DNA of 64,000 nt from Curtobacterium sp. 9128 (GTDB lineage Bacteria; Actinomycetota; Actinomycetes; Actinomycetales; Microbacteriaceae). The stretch spans positions 311,451-375,450 of the forward strand of contig NZ_VEAF01000004.1 in the NCBI RefSeq assembly GCF_007673775.1, read 5' to 3'. Positions 56,395 through 64,000 of the stretch are shown piece after piece. Under the pieces are notes generated by a model. The model made no database searches. It saw nothing but the letters and a program-made list of their open reading frames with translations, and was not told where the DNA came from. A program made the translations under genes and the position numbers. Every line of letters starts with the position of its first letter. Position 1 is the stretch's first letter.

Positions 56395-56852
56395 GCGTCG
56401 CCGAGCGCCTCGACGAGCTCGGGCTGACGATCCCCGCGGTCGCCGCGCCCGTCGCCGCGTACGTGCCGGCGGTGGTCACCGGGCAGTACGTGTACACGGC
56501 CGGCCAGCTGCCGGTCGTCGACGGTGCGCTGCCCGTGACGGGCAAGGTCGGTGCCACCGTGGACGCCGAGACCGCGACCGCGCAGGCGCGCCAGGCAGCG
56601 CTCAACGCGCTGGCCGCCGTGCAGTCCGTCGCCGGCTCGCTCGACCGCGTCGCCCGCGTCGTCAAGGTCACGGTCTTCGTCGCCTCCGACCCCGCATTCA
56701 CCGGGCAGCCCGGCGTCGCGAACGGCGCATCGACCCTGGTCGGCGACGTCTTCGGCGAGGCCGGCGTCCACGCGCGGAGCGCGGTGGGCGTCGCGGTGCT
56801 CCCGCTGGACGCACCGGTCGAGGTCGAGCTGGTGGTGGAGCTGACCGCCTGA
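56391..56852 (+). CDS. RidA family protein (Rid/YER057c/UK114)
   Basis: 153 residues, GTG start overlapping the small upstream gene by 4 bases. Features: TGQYVYTAGQLPVVDG, TAQARQAALNALAAV, VVKVTVFVASDPAF, and the C-terminal VAVLPLDAPVEVELV. The catalytic arginine region of true RidA (often R105) is not obvious, since SAVGVAVLPLD lacks the usual 'RxxV' spacing, so this may be a Rid-like variant. Typical members hydrolyse reactive enamines or imines. Confidence 0.92.
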   Translation: MSVAERLDELGLTIPAVAAPVAAYVPAVVTGQYVYTAGQLPVVDGALPVTGKVGATVDAETATAQARQAALNALAAVQSVAGSLDRVARVVKVTVFVASDPAFTGQPGVANGASTLVGDVFGEAGVHARSAVGVAVLPLDAPVEVELVVELTA

Positions 56853-56876
56853 CGGGCGTTCCCCCGTCTGCCAGAC

Positions 56877-56920
56877 GTGATGAGGGCCTCCAGTCCGTAC
56901 TGACTGGAGGCCCTCATCAC
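56877..56920. terminator. Bidirectional terminator between ridA-like gene and acs
   Basis: A perfect 19-base stem (56877-56895 with 56902-56920) around a 6-base loop between convergent genes. Confidence 0.92.
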
Positions 56921-56930
56921 GTTCCGCGGA

Positions 56931-58883
56931 CTACATGAGTTCCGCGATGGTCGCCATGATCGTCGGGTCGGCCAGCGTGGTCGTGTCGCCGATCCGGCGG
57001 CCCTCGGCCGCGTCGCGGAGGAGGCGGCGCATGATCTTGCCGGATCGCGTCTTCGGCAGCTCGGGCACGATGACGATCTGTCGGGGCTTCGCGATCGCGC
57101 CGATGCGGGTGCCGACCCAACCACGCAGCTCGGCGGCGACGGCGTCGCGGTCGACACCGTCGGCGGCCTCGGTGGTCAGGATCACGAACGCCACGATCGC
57201 CTGCCCCGTCGTCTCGTCGGCGGCGCCGACGACGGCTGCCTCGGCCACGCCCTCGTGTCCGACGAGTGCCGACTCGATCTCCGCGGTGGACAGCCGGTGA
57301 CCGGAGACGTTCATCACGTCGTCGACCCGGCCCTGCACCCAGATGTCGCCCTGTCCGTCGAGCCGTGCGCCGTCGCCGGCGAAGTAGCGGCCCGGGAAGC
57401 GGTCCCAGTACGTCTCGACGAAGCGGTCCGGGTCCCCCCAGATGCCGCGCGCCATCGACGGCCACGGTTCCGTGATCGTCAGGTAGCCGCTCTCGCCGGG
57501 GTCGGCGCGGTGCCCGTCCTCGTCGACGATCTCGGCAACGATGCCGGGCAGCGGGGTCTGCGCTGCTCCGGGCTTGAGCTTCGTGACGCCGGGGAGCGCC
57601 GAGATCATGATCGCGCCGGTCTCGGTCTGCCACCACGTGTCGACGATCGGGGTGCGGTCGTGTCCGATGACCTGCCGGAACCAGTGCCACGCCTCGGGGT
57701 TGATCGGTTCGCCGACGCTGCCGAGCAGACGGAGTGACTCGAGGCTGCGGGCGTCGGGGACCTGGCGTCCGCCCTTCATCGCGGCGCGGACCGCGGTCGG
57801 TGCCGTGTAGAGGACGGTGACGCCGTACGCGTCGACGACGTCCCACCAGCGGCCGGGCTCCGGCTCGTCCGGGGTGCCCTCGTAGAGCACCTGCGTCACG
57901 CCGTTCGCGAGCGGGCCGTACACGACGTAGGTGTGCCCGGTGATCCAGCCGATGTCGGCCGTGCACCAGTAGACGTCCTTGCCGGGGTGGATGTCGAACA
58001 CGTTGCGGTGCGTGTAGGCGGCCTGGGTCAGGTACCCGCCGGACGTGTGGACGATGCCCTTCGGCTTCCCGGTGGTGCCGGACGTGTAGAGGACGAAGAG
58101 CGGGTTCTCAGCCGGGAAGGCCTGCGCCTCGTGCTCGGGGGCGGCCTGCGCGAACGCGTCGTGCCACCAGAGGTCACGGTCATCGTCCCAGGCGATCTCG
58201 TTGCCGCCGCGCTTGACGACGACCACGTGCTCGACACTGTCGGTGCCCTCGCCCTGCAGGGCCTCGTCGACCGCGGGCTTCAGCGGCGCCACGGCACCGC
58301 GGCGCCAGCCGCCGTCGGCGGTGACGACGAGCTTCGCGCCGGCGTCCTCGATGCGGGCGCGGAGGCTCTCGGCGCTGAACCCGCCGAAGACGACCGAGTG
58401 CACCGCGCCGATCCGTGCGACGGCGAGCATCGTCACGACGGCCTCGGGGATGAGCGGCATGTAGACGACGACGCGGTCGCCCCGCGTGACGCCGAGCGAC
58501 TCGAGCATGTTCGCGGCACGCTGGACGTCGGCCGTCAGCTCCGCGTAGGTGATCCTTCGGGTGTCGCCGCGGGCGCCCTCGAAGTGGATCGCCACGCGGT
58601 CGCCGTTGCCGGCCCGGACGTGGCGGTCGAGGCAGTTCTCCGCGACGTTGAGGGTGCCGTCGGCGAACCACGACGCGAACGGAGCTGCCGACCAGTCGAG
58701 CGTCTGCGTGAACGGCGTCCGCCAGTCGAGGAGTTCACGGCTCTGGTCCGCCCAGAAGGCCTCGCGGTCCCGCGCGGCGGCCTCGTGCAGGCGCTCGTCG
58801 GCGACGGCGTCCGCGACGAAGTCCGCGGGCGGCGGGAAGGTGCGGTCGTCGTGTCGTTCGTCGACGTTGGTCGGAGTGGACAT
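56931..58883 (-). CDS. acs: Acetyl-CoA synthetase (AMP-forming)
   Basis: 650 residues, the normal length. Motifs: YTSGTTGKPKGIVHTSGG (AMP-binding P-loop), WWQTETG, GYLTITEPWPSMARGIWGD, and catalytic/acetylatable Lys in PKTRSGKIMRRLL. It activates acetate to acetyl-CoA via acetyl-AMP, complementing pta-ackA elsewhere in the window. An AAAGGACCT site precedes ATG 58883. Confidence 0.98.
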   Translation of the reverse strand: MSTPTNVDERHDDRTFPPPADFVADAVADERLHEAAARDREAFWADQSRELLDWRTPFTQTLDWSAAPFASWFADGTLNVAENCLDRHVRAGNGDRVAIHFEGARGDTRRITYAELTADVQRAANMLESLGVTRGDRVVVYMPLIPEAVVTMLAVARIGAVHSVVFGGFSAESLRARIEDAGAKLVVTADGGWRRGAVAPLKPAVDEALQGEGTDSVEHVVVVKRGGNEIAWDDDRDLWWHDAFAQAAPEHEAQAFPAENPLFVLYTSGTTGKPKGIVHTSGGYLTQAAYTHRNVFDIHPGKDVYWCTADIGWITGHTYVVYGPLANGVTQVLYEGTPDEPEPGRWWDVVDAYGVTVLYTAPTAVRAAMKGGRQVPDARSLESLRLLGSVGEPINPEAWHWFRQVIGHDRTPIVDTWWQTETGAIMISALPGVTKLKPGAAQTPLPGIVAEIVDEDGHRADPGESGYLTITEPWPSMARGIWGDPDRFVETYWDRFPGRYFAGDGARLDGQGDIWVQGRVDDVMNVSGHRLSTAEIESALVGHEGVAEAAVVGAADETTGQAIVAFVILTTEAADGVDRDAVAAELRGWVGTRIGAIAKPRQIVIVPELPKTRSGKIMRRLLRDAAEGRRIGDTTTLADPTIMATIAELM

Positions 58884-59036
58884 CGAGGTCCTTTCGCGTC
58901 GTTGCGTCCGGGGTGCAGTCGGAGACTACCCCTCGCCCACGACTCGTCGCGCCCGCGCCGACACGGTGTTCCGCTCGGCGCGGGGCCGGCCTCGTCCACG
59001 TGCCACCGGTGCCGTCGTCCACTCGGCGCGTCGGGG

Positions 59037-59067
59037 TTGCCCGGGACACGTCGATGTGGGGTACAGT
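59037..59067 (+). promoter_or_regulatory. Promoter of the 6C RNA
   Basis: TTGCCC (59037-59042) and TACAGT (59062-59067) with a 19-base spacer, slightly long. The -10 is the same as that of the rplJ promoter. Confidence 0.6.
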
Positions 59068-59073
59068 GGTTCC

Positions 59074-59172
59074 TGCCGGACTCGTTTCCGGCGGCATCGG
59101 ATCGGATTCCCCCCAATCCTCCGTTGTCATGGCGGCACCTGTTCCCCCCAACCGGTGCCGCCTCTTCTTTTT
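59074..59172 (+). ncRNA. 6C small RNA
   Basis: Two stem-loops with six unpaired cytosines each: GGATT-CCCCCC-AATCC (59104-59119), and a 13-base-pair stem with one mismatch around CCCCCC (59131-59162), followed by a T-rich tail (CTCTTCTTTTT) that makes the second hairpin a terminator. This is exactly the defining architecture of the actinobacterial 6C RNA, whose C-rich loops pair with G-rich ribosome sites. In mycobacteria the homologue (B11) also sits beside tad genes. Confidence 0.93.
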
Positions 59173-59175
59173 CCC

Positions 59176-59481
59176 CGACCGGTCCGGCGTGCAGCGTCGC
59201 CCGACGGACCGGCCGGGCTCCGGGGGATCGGCGCAGGTATGCGGAACGGTGGACAGACCGGTCCACGCGCTCGCGCTCCGTGACCGCTCGGTTGCGGAGC
59301 GATCGGACGGCCCGCAGGTCGGCCCGCGCTTCCGCCCGTTCCCGGACGCCGGCGCGGACGGTCGAGGACGCGGTCCGGGGTACGTGGAATGTGTTCGGGG
59401 GACAAAACTGCGCACTGGTGGTGATGACAACACACTGTCCCCACGTCGTCGACCGCCTGCTCCGGGGCGACCAGGGGGTTC
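59176..59481 (+). other. Gene-free stretch between 6C RNA and tad operon
   Basis: About 300 bases without a convincing gene. Near its end, GGGGGACA (about 59398) and TGTCCCC (about 59437) form a loose inverted repeat. In mycobacteria the septum-site gene (Ssd/TadZ-like) occupies this position; no trace of one is evident here. Confidence 0.5.
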
Positions 59482-59493
59482 TACCGTTCCCGG

Positions 59494-60510
59494 ATGCACC
59501 GCCACAGCGCCGCGACTCCGCCCTTCATACCGGGCTCGACCCTGCCGCGTCGTGCCCGCCACGGGGTCGACCCGTTCGAGTTCGAGGAACTCACCCCCTT
59601 CGTCACCGACGACTCGGTCACCGACGTCCTGGTGAGCGGCGGCGTCGGGGTGTGGCTCGACCGCGGTGACGGGCTCGTCGACGCCGGGATCGTCCTCGCC
59701 GAGGAGCGCACCAGGGAACTCGCGACGCGGCTCGTCGCCGTCGGCGGACGACACGTCGACGAGACCACTCCGGTCGCCGACGTCCGACACGGCGACGGCG
59801 TGCGCGTGCACGTCGTCCTCGCACCGGTCGCCGTCCGCGGGACGGCACTGTCCGTCCGGTTGCCACGTGGAGCGCCGCCGACCCTCGACGCACTCGAGCA
59901 GAGCGGCACCTTCGACCGCATCCCGAGGAGCGTCGTCGCCGACGCGGTCCGCCTGCGCCGCAACGTGCTGGTCTCCGGAGCGACGGGCAGCGGGAAGACA
60001 ACGCTCCTGGCCGCGATGCTCGCCAGCGTGCCCGACGACGAGCGCATCGTGACGATCGAGGACCTCGCCGAGCTCCGGATCCACCACCCCCACGTCGTCG
60101 CACTCGAGGCACGACAGGCCAACGCGGAGGGGGTCGGCGACATCGGACTCGACCGCCTCGTCCGCGAGTCCCTCCGGATGCGTCCCGACCGGATCGTCGT
60201 GGGGGAGTGCCGTGGCGGTGAGGTCCGGGAGCTGCTCTCCGCGCTCACCACCGGACACGACGGCGGTGCGGGCACCGTGCACGCCAACGGGCTCGACGAC
60301 GTCCCGGCCCGGCTCGAAGCCCTCGGCGCGCTCGCCGGGCTCGGTCCGACCGTGTTGGCACGCCAAGCGGTGAGCGCCTTCGACCTCGTGCTGCACATGC
60401 AGCGGCGGCGCGGGCTCCGGCGACTCGTGGCTGCCGGGAGGCTCGGGCTGGACCATGCGGACCGGCTGTCCGTGGAGCCGGTGGTCACCGCTGCGGCGCG
60501 GCGCCGGTGA
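59494..60510 (+). CDS. tadA: TadA/CpaF-type secretion ATPase
   Basis: 338 residues. FVTDDSVTDVLVSGGVGVWLDRG opens the N-terminal domain; Walker A GATGSGKTT at 162-170, Asp box VTIEDLAEL, His box TTGHDGGAGTVHANG. Slightly shorter than most CpaF proteins. It powers assembly of the Flp/Tad pilus. TACCGT ends exactly 6 bases before ATG 59494: probable leaderless start. It overlaps the next gene by 4 bases. Confidence 0.93.
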   Translation: MHRHSAATPPFIPGSTLPRRARHGVDPFEFEELTPFVTDDSVTDVLVSGGVGVWLDRGDGLVDAGIVLAEERTRELATRLVAVGGRHVDETTPVADVRHGDGVRVHVVLAPVAVRGTALSVRLPRGAPPTLDALEQSGTFDRIPRSVVADAVRLRRNVLVSGATGSGKTTLLAAMLASVPDDERIVTIEDLAELRIHHPHVVALEARQANAEGVGDIGLDRLVRESLRMRPDRIVVGECRGGEVRELLSALTTGHDGGAGTVHANGLDDVPARLEALGALAGLGPTVLARQAVSAFDLVLHMQRRRGLRRLVAAGRLGLDHADRLSVEPVVTAAARRR

Positions 60511-61334
60511 GCGCACCGGCCGACGGGGAGACGCTGCACCTGGCCCGGCTGCTGGACCGCGTCGCCGTCCTGGTGGCGTCGGGTGTGCCGCCGCCGCGCG
60601 CCTGGACACTCGCCGGGCCGGTGCCCCGTGGTCCGGCGCGGGAGGACGTCGCGGTCGTCGTCGCCGTCGCTCGGCAGACCGGCGCCCCGGTCGCTCCGAC
60701 ACTGCATGCACTCGCGGCGGCGGTCCGGCGCACGGCGGCGGCGGACCGTGCCGTCCGCGTCGCGCTCGCCGGACCGCGGACCAGCGCGAACGTGGTGCTC
60801 GCCCTGCCGCTCCTGGGAGCGGGGCTCGGGGCGACGTGGGGTGTCGACTCGGTCGAGGTGCTGACGTCGTCCCCGATCGGATGGGCGTGCTGTGCTGCCG
60901 CAGCCCTGCTCGTGGCGGTCGGCCGGGTCTGGACCAGGCGACTCGTCGACGCGGCGAGCCCGAGCGGGCGCATCCCGGGCGTCCTGCTCGACGCCTGGGC
61001 GGTGGCGCTCTCCGGCGGCGGGTCCTGGTCGGGTGCGGCCGAGGTGGTCCGTGGCGCCACGGACGGTCGGCCCGCAGCGGAGATCGAGGGAGACCGCCTG
61101 CGCGAGGTGCTCGACCTCGCCCGTCGCGCCGGCGTCCCCGCGGCGACCCTGCTGCGGCACGCGGCGGAGGACCTCCGTGACGACGTCGCCGCCGAGGCCC
61201 TCGCCACGGCGGAGCGCCTCGGCGTGCGGCTCGTCGTGCCGCTCGGGATGTGTGTGCTGCCGGCGTTCGTCCTGATCGGGGTGGTGCCCGTCGTCGTCGG
61301 GATCCTGTCCTCCACCGTGCCGGGTGTGCCGTGA
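60507..61334 (+). CDS. TadB/TadC-like membrane platform protein (probable fusion)
   Basis: 275 residues containing two T2SSF-like halves. Residues 1-155 (LLDRVAVLVASGVPPPRAWT, membrane segments 100-150) resemble TadB; residues 156-275 (LLDAWAVALSGGGSWSGAAE, then VVPLGMCVLPAFVLIGVVPV) resemble TadC. In mycobacteria these are separate genes. It forms the inner membrane platform on which TadA acts. GTG start inside the tadA end. Confidence 0.82.
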   Translation: MSAPADGETLHLARLLDRVAVLVASGVPPPRAWTLAGPVPRGPAREDVAVVVAVARQTGAPVAPTLHALAAAVRRTAAADRAVRVALAGPRTSANVVLALPLLGAGLGATWGVDSVEVLTSSPIGWACCAAAALLVAVGRVWTRRLVDAASPSGRIPGVLLDAWAVALSGGGSWSGAAEVVRGATDGRPAAEIEGDRLREVLDLARRAGVPAATLLRHAAEDLRDDVAAEALATAERLGVRLVVPLGMCVLPAFVLIGVVPVVVGILSSTVPGVP

Positions 61335-61427
61335 GCTCTCCACGGAGACCGCGCTGCCGTCTCCGGTGCGGGCGTCGGATCGCGAAGCTGGTCGCACCGA
61401 TCAGTTCCCGACAGGAAGGACACCACC

Positions 61428-61631
61428 ATGACCGATCGATCGACACCGTCGTCCGCACCGGGTGCTCGCCTCGCAGCCCGGCTCCGCGACGACCGGGGCT
61501 CGGCCACCGCGGAGTACGCCGTCGTCATCCTCGCCGCCGTCGCCTTCGCCGGGGTGCTCGTGGCGGTGATGCGCTCCGGAGAGGTCCAGACGATCCTCAC
61601 CGACCTCGTCCGCGGTGCGCTCTCCCTCTGA
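61428..61631 (+). CDS. Flp-type pilin subunit (DUF4244)
   Basis: 67 residues. A short charged N-terminus ends in DDRGSATAEYAVVILAAVAFAG, the class III/Flp pilin processing and hydrophobic stretch with the Glu+ residue (E at SATAEY). A CAGGAAGGA-type site precedes ATG 61428. Likely the major pilin. No prepilin peptidase gene lies in the window. Confidence 0.88.
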   Translation: MTDRSTPSSAPGARLAARLRDDRGSATAEYAVVILAAVAFAGVLVAVMRSGEVQTILTDLVRGALSL

Positions 61632-61998
61632 TGTCCGCCGGTCTGCTGCTCGACGACGACGCCCGACGCCCCGTGCCGATCGCGGGTCGGTCACGGTGGA
61701 GTTCGCCGTCGTGCTGCCGGCGGTCGCCGTCGTGCTGGCCCTGGCGATCGCCGGGGTCGCGCTCGTCGATGCGCAGGGGCGCCTCCAGGTGGCGGCGGCG
61801 ACCGCGGCTCGGGCCTACGGGCGGGACGACCCCGCTGCCGCGCGGGCGGCCTTCGACGACACCGCACCGGATGCCACCATGAGCGTGACCCGGCAGGACC
61901 ATGTCGTGTGTGTCGTCGCCGAGCGCCGTCCAGGTACGGGGCCGTTGGCGGCCGTGACCGTCCGGAGTCGAGCGTGCGCGGCGACCGCCGGTCGGTGA
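61615..61998 (+). CDS. TadE-family pseudopilin
   Basis: 127 residues from GTG 61615, 17 bases inside the pilin gene end. The RGSVTVEFAVVLPAVAVVLALAIAGVALV stretch is the TadE processing/hydrophobic region, containing Glu in VEF. The remainder is extracytoplasmic. The ATG at 61631 is in another frame and does not give this protein. Confidence 0.85.
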   Translation: MRSPSDVRRSAARRRRPTPRADRGSVTVEFAVVLPAVAVVLALAIAGVALVDAQGRLQVAAATAARAYGRDDPAAARAAFDDTAPDATMSVTRQDHVVCVVAERRPGTGPLAAVTVRSRACAATAGR

Positions 61999-62627
61999 GC
62001 GGCCTGCCATCGGGTGTCCCTCCGCTACGTCCGGAATCTCCGCCAGGTGTGGGGTCCCCGCCCCGTGCGGGGTCGTCGGAGCGGGGATCGGCGACGGTCC
62101 TGCTCGTCGCCGTCCTCGCCGTGACGATGGTCGCGGTCGGAGCCGTGCTGGCTGCCGCCGGCGCCCGGGTCGGGTCCGTCCGTGCGGCGTCGGCGGCGGA
62201 CGCGGCAGCGCTCGCCGGTGCCGCCGCCGTCGTCGGGCTCGTGCCAGGCGGTCCGTGCGCCGCCGCAGCACGGGTCGCCCGGGCCAACGGCACGGACCTC
62301 GTCGCGTGTGCTGTGCGCGGCGCAGTCGTCTGGGTCGTGGTCTCGGTCGCCGCCGGACCCGTCACCCTCCACCGCTCGGCGGTGGCCGGTCCGGCACCGG
62401 TCCCTCCCGAAGCGCACGACCGGGCATCGTCCCGGTGGGCATCACCGCCACTGTGTGTATGGTGTGGCTGTCGGCCCGCCGGTCATCGATGTCCCGGTCG
62501 ACCCGGACGCGTCCGCGTCCCAGGGCCGACAGCACCATCGATCAAGGAGTCACGTGCCAGGCACGAAGAAGCTCGTGATCGTCGAGAGCCCCGCGAAGGC
62601 GAAGACGATCGCGCAATACCTCGGTGA
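61995..62627 (+). CDS. Rv3654c-type TadE-like protein with long C-terminal extension overlapping topA
   Basis: 210 residues. Starts at GTG 61995, coupled (GTGA) to the TadE gene. The hydrophobic ATVLLVAVLAVTMVAVGAVLAAAGA segment and DAAALAGAAAVVGLVPGGPC match the 'helicase/secretion neighbourhood TadE-like' family, usually ~110-140 residues long. Here the frame stays open about 75 codons further, into low-complexity sequence, and ends 74 bases inside topA. A lost stop codon or a sequencing error is possible. Confidence 0.68.
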   Translation: MSGLPSGVPPLRPESPPGVGSPPRAGSSERGSATVLLVAVLAVTMVAVGAVLAAAGARVGSVRAASAADAAALAGAAAVVGLVPGGPCAAAARVARANGTDLVACAVRGAVVWVVVSVAAGPVTLHRSAVAGPAPVPPEAHDRASSRWASPPLCVWCGCRPAGHRCPGRPGRVRVPGPTAPSIKESRARHEEARDRREPREGEDDRAIPR

Positions 62628-64000
62628 CGGATACGAAGTCCAGGCGTCAGTCGGACACATCCGGGACCTCATCGAGCCCAAGAACCTCCCGCCCGAGCTC
62701 AAGAAGGGCTCCGTCGGCAAGTTCTCGGTCGACGTCGACAACGGGTTCGAGCCGTACTACGTCGTCTCCGACGCGAAGAAGAAGACCGTCGCCGAACTCA
62801 GGCGCGCCCTGAAGGACGCCGACGAGCTCTACCTCGCAACTGATGAGGACCGCGAGGGCGAGGCCATCGCGTGGCACCTCCTGCAGGTGCTCAAGCCGAA
62901 GGTGCCGGTCAAGCGCATGGTGTTCCACGAGATCACCAAGGAGGCGATCCAGCGTGCGCAGGAGGCCACCCGTGAGCTCGACACGGCGCTCGTCGACGCG
63001 CAGGAGACCCGCCGCATCCTCGACCGTCTCTACGGCTTCGAGGTGTCCCCGGTGCTCTGGCGGAAGGTCGGACCCGGACTGTCCGCCGGCCGCGTCCAGT
63101 CGGCGGCGACGCGTCTGGTCGTCGACCGCGAGCGCGAGCGCCTGGCGTTCGTCTCGGCGAACTACTGGGACCTGACGGCGCGCTTCGAGAAGGTCGGCGA
63201 AGGTGCGTTCTCCGCACGGATCGCCCGGGTGCAGGGCACGCGGGTCGCTTCGGGCCGCGACTTCGACGACCGCGGAACGACGACCTCGGACGCCGTCGTC
63301 CTCGACGAGGCATCGGCCACGACCCTCGCCTCGGTGCTCGAGCGTGCTGGCGATGCCGTCGTCCGCAGTGTCGACTCGAAGCCGTACACGCGTCGTCCCG
63401 CTGCGCCGTTCACCACGTCGACGCTGCAGCAGGAGGCGGCGCGCAAGCTCCGGTTCTCGGCGCGCCAGACGATGAGCGTCGCGCAGTCGCTGTACGAGAA
63501 CGGCCACATCACCTACATGCGAACCGACTCCGCGTCGCTGTCGCAGCAGGCGGTCACCGCGGCCCGGAAGCAGGCCGCCGACCTCTACGGCGCCGAGACG
63601 GTGCCGGACAAGCCCCGCAGCTACGCGGGCAAGAGCAAGAACGCCCAGGAGGCGCACGAGGCCATCCGCCCCGCAGGTGACACCTTCCGCACGCCGTCGC
63701 AGATGGAGAAGGTGCTCCGCGGCAACGACTGGAAGCTCTACGACCTGATCTGGAAGCGCACGGTCGCGTCGCAGATGGCGGACGCCAAGGGCTCGACCGC
63801 ATCGGTGGTGCTCGGCATCACCTCGACGGAGTCCGTCGAGGGCCTCGCGTCGACGGCGAACGGGACGGACGTCGAGTTCACCGCGTCGGGCACGGTCATC
63901 ACGTTCCGTGGCTTCCTCAACGCCTACGAAGAGGGCCGTGACGAAGAGCGGCACGACGCCGCCGCGAACAGTGCGGACGCCAAGCTCCCGGCGATGGCCG
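62554..64000 (+). CDS. topA: DNA topoisomerase I (C-terminus outside window)
   Basis: 482 residues visible, open at the right edge. GTG 62554 has AAGGAG 4 bases upstream. Toprim domain: KLVIVESPAKAKTIAQYL and LATDEDREGEAIAWHLLQ; PGLSAGRVQSAATRLVV; catalytic Tyr321 in ITYMRTDSASLS. Relaxes negative supercoils. Located directly after the tad operon, as in mycobacteria. Confidence 0.97.
   Translation, partial: MPGTKKLVIVESPAKAKTIAQYLGDGYEVQASVGHIRDLIEPKNLPPELKKGSVGKFSVDVDNGFEPYYVVSDAKKKTVAELRRALKDADELYLATDEDREGEAIAWHLLQVLKPKVPVKRMVFHEITKEAIQRAQEATRELDTALVDAQETRRILDRLYGFEVSPVLWRKVGPGLSAGRVQSAATRLVVDRERERLAFVSANYWDLTARFEKVGEGAFSARIARVQGTRVASGRDFDDRGTTTSDAVVLDEASATTLASVLERAGDAVVRSVDSKPYTRRPAAPFTTSTLQQEAARKLRFSARQTMSVAQSLYENGHITYMRTDSASLSQQAVTAARKQAADLYGAETVPDKPRSYAGKSKNAQEAHEAIRPAGDTFRTPSQMEKVLRGNDWKLYDLIWKRTVASQMADAKGSTASVVLGITSTESVEGLASTANGTDVEFTASGTVITFRGFLNAYEEGRDEERHDAAANSADAKLPAMA

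Noticed and set aside
58913..59635. A 240-codon plus-strand frame across the 6C RNA and tadA start
   Set aside because: No ribosome site or domain; it crosses two RNA hairpins and the tadA coding region in the wrong frame.
61631..62000. A separate gene from ATG 61631 in the second frame
   Set aside because: It would replace the conserved TadE segment with an Arg/Ser-rich frame. The GTG at 61615 gives the recognisable pseudopilin.

Overview
The window is high-GC, gene-dense actinobacterial DNA. It has many GTG starts, short ATGA/GTGA overlaps between genes, a 6C RNA, an Rv2578c-type radical SAM gene, Mqo as a malate oxidase, and a Tad operon next to topA. Gene content and style fit Microbacteriaceae, most probably Curtobacterium or a close relative. 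That genus call is inference from style and content; no database was searched. Most of the window is ordinary chromosome. There is no insertion sequence, CRISPR array, rRNA operon or intact prophage; the only phage-flavoured gene is the YqaJ-type nuclease cut by the left edge.

Layout. 1-8215: a YqaJ fragment, a ROK repressor, and a divergent sugar operon (isomerase, Gfo/Idh oxidoreductase, ABC lipoprotein, two permeases, no ATPase), then a TolB-like propeller gene. 8300-13767 (minus): a MacB/FtsX-type ABC pair, then a three-gene unit coding for an acyl-CoA dehydrogenase homologue, a PIG-L deacetylase fused to a methyltransferase, and a glycosyltransferase. 13871-17434: an OmpR-type two-component system, then the L10 leader with rplJ-rplL. 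17475-31766: a DUF559-like gene between two related palindromes, an APC permease, an ABC exporter, the CBS/metB sulfur pair, two MFS transporters, a small lipoprotein, a TetR regulator, a HerA/DUF853 ATPase and a PH-like membrane protein. 32030-45541: tRNA-Ser, pta-ackA, SRP RNA, dnaX-recR, lysC-asd, mqo and a LexA-boxed radical SAM gene. 45699-52549: two NarL-type signalling modules (one carrying a second, kinase-like protein with no recognisable catalytic motifs), thymidine kinase, an LLM oxidoreductase and tRNA-Pro. 52668-58883: a metallophosphoesterase, a class A PBP with PASTA domains, a DUF4177-like protein with RidA, and acs. 59037-64000: 6C RNA, a compact tad operon and the 5' part of topA.

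How the genes connect. Carbon overflow is covered by pta-ackA (acetate out) and acs (acetate in). Aspartate enters the Lys/Thr/Met pathway through lysC-asd, and CBS with the gamma-synthase/lyase links homocysteine and cysteine. Replication and recombination are represented by dnaX, recR and topA, and translation by rplJL, SRP RNA and two tRNAs.

The most rewarding signals are regulatory. A LexA/SOS box overlaps the -10 of the radical SAM gene. Eleven genes carry a -10-like hexamer exactly six bases before the start codon, the signature of leaderless mRNAs. Other points of interest are the 6C RNA, a probable TadB-TadC fusion, the in-frame beta-subunit start in lysC, and several tandem or palindromic repeats at gene ends.
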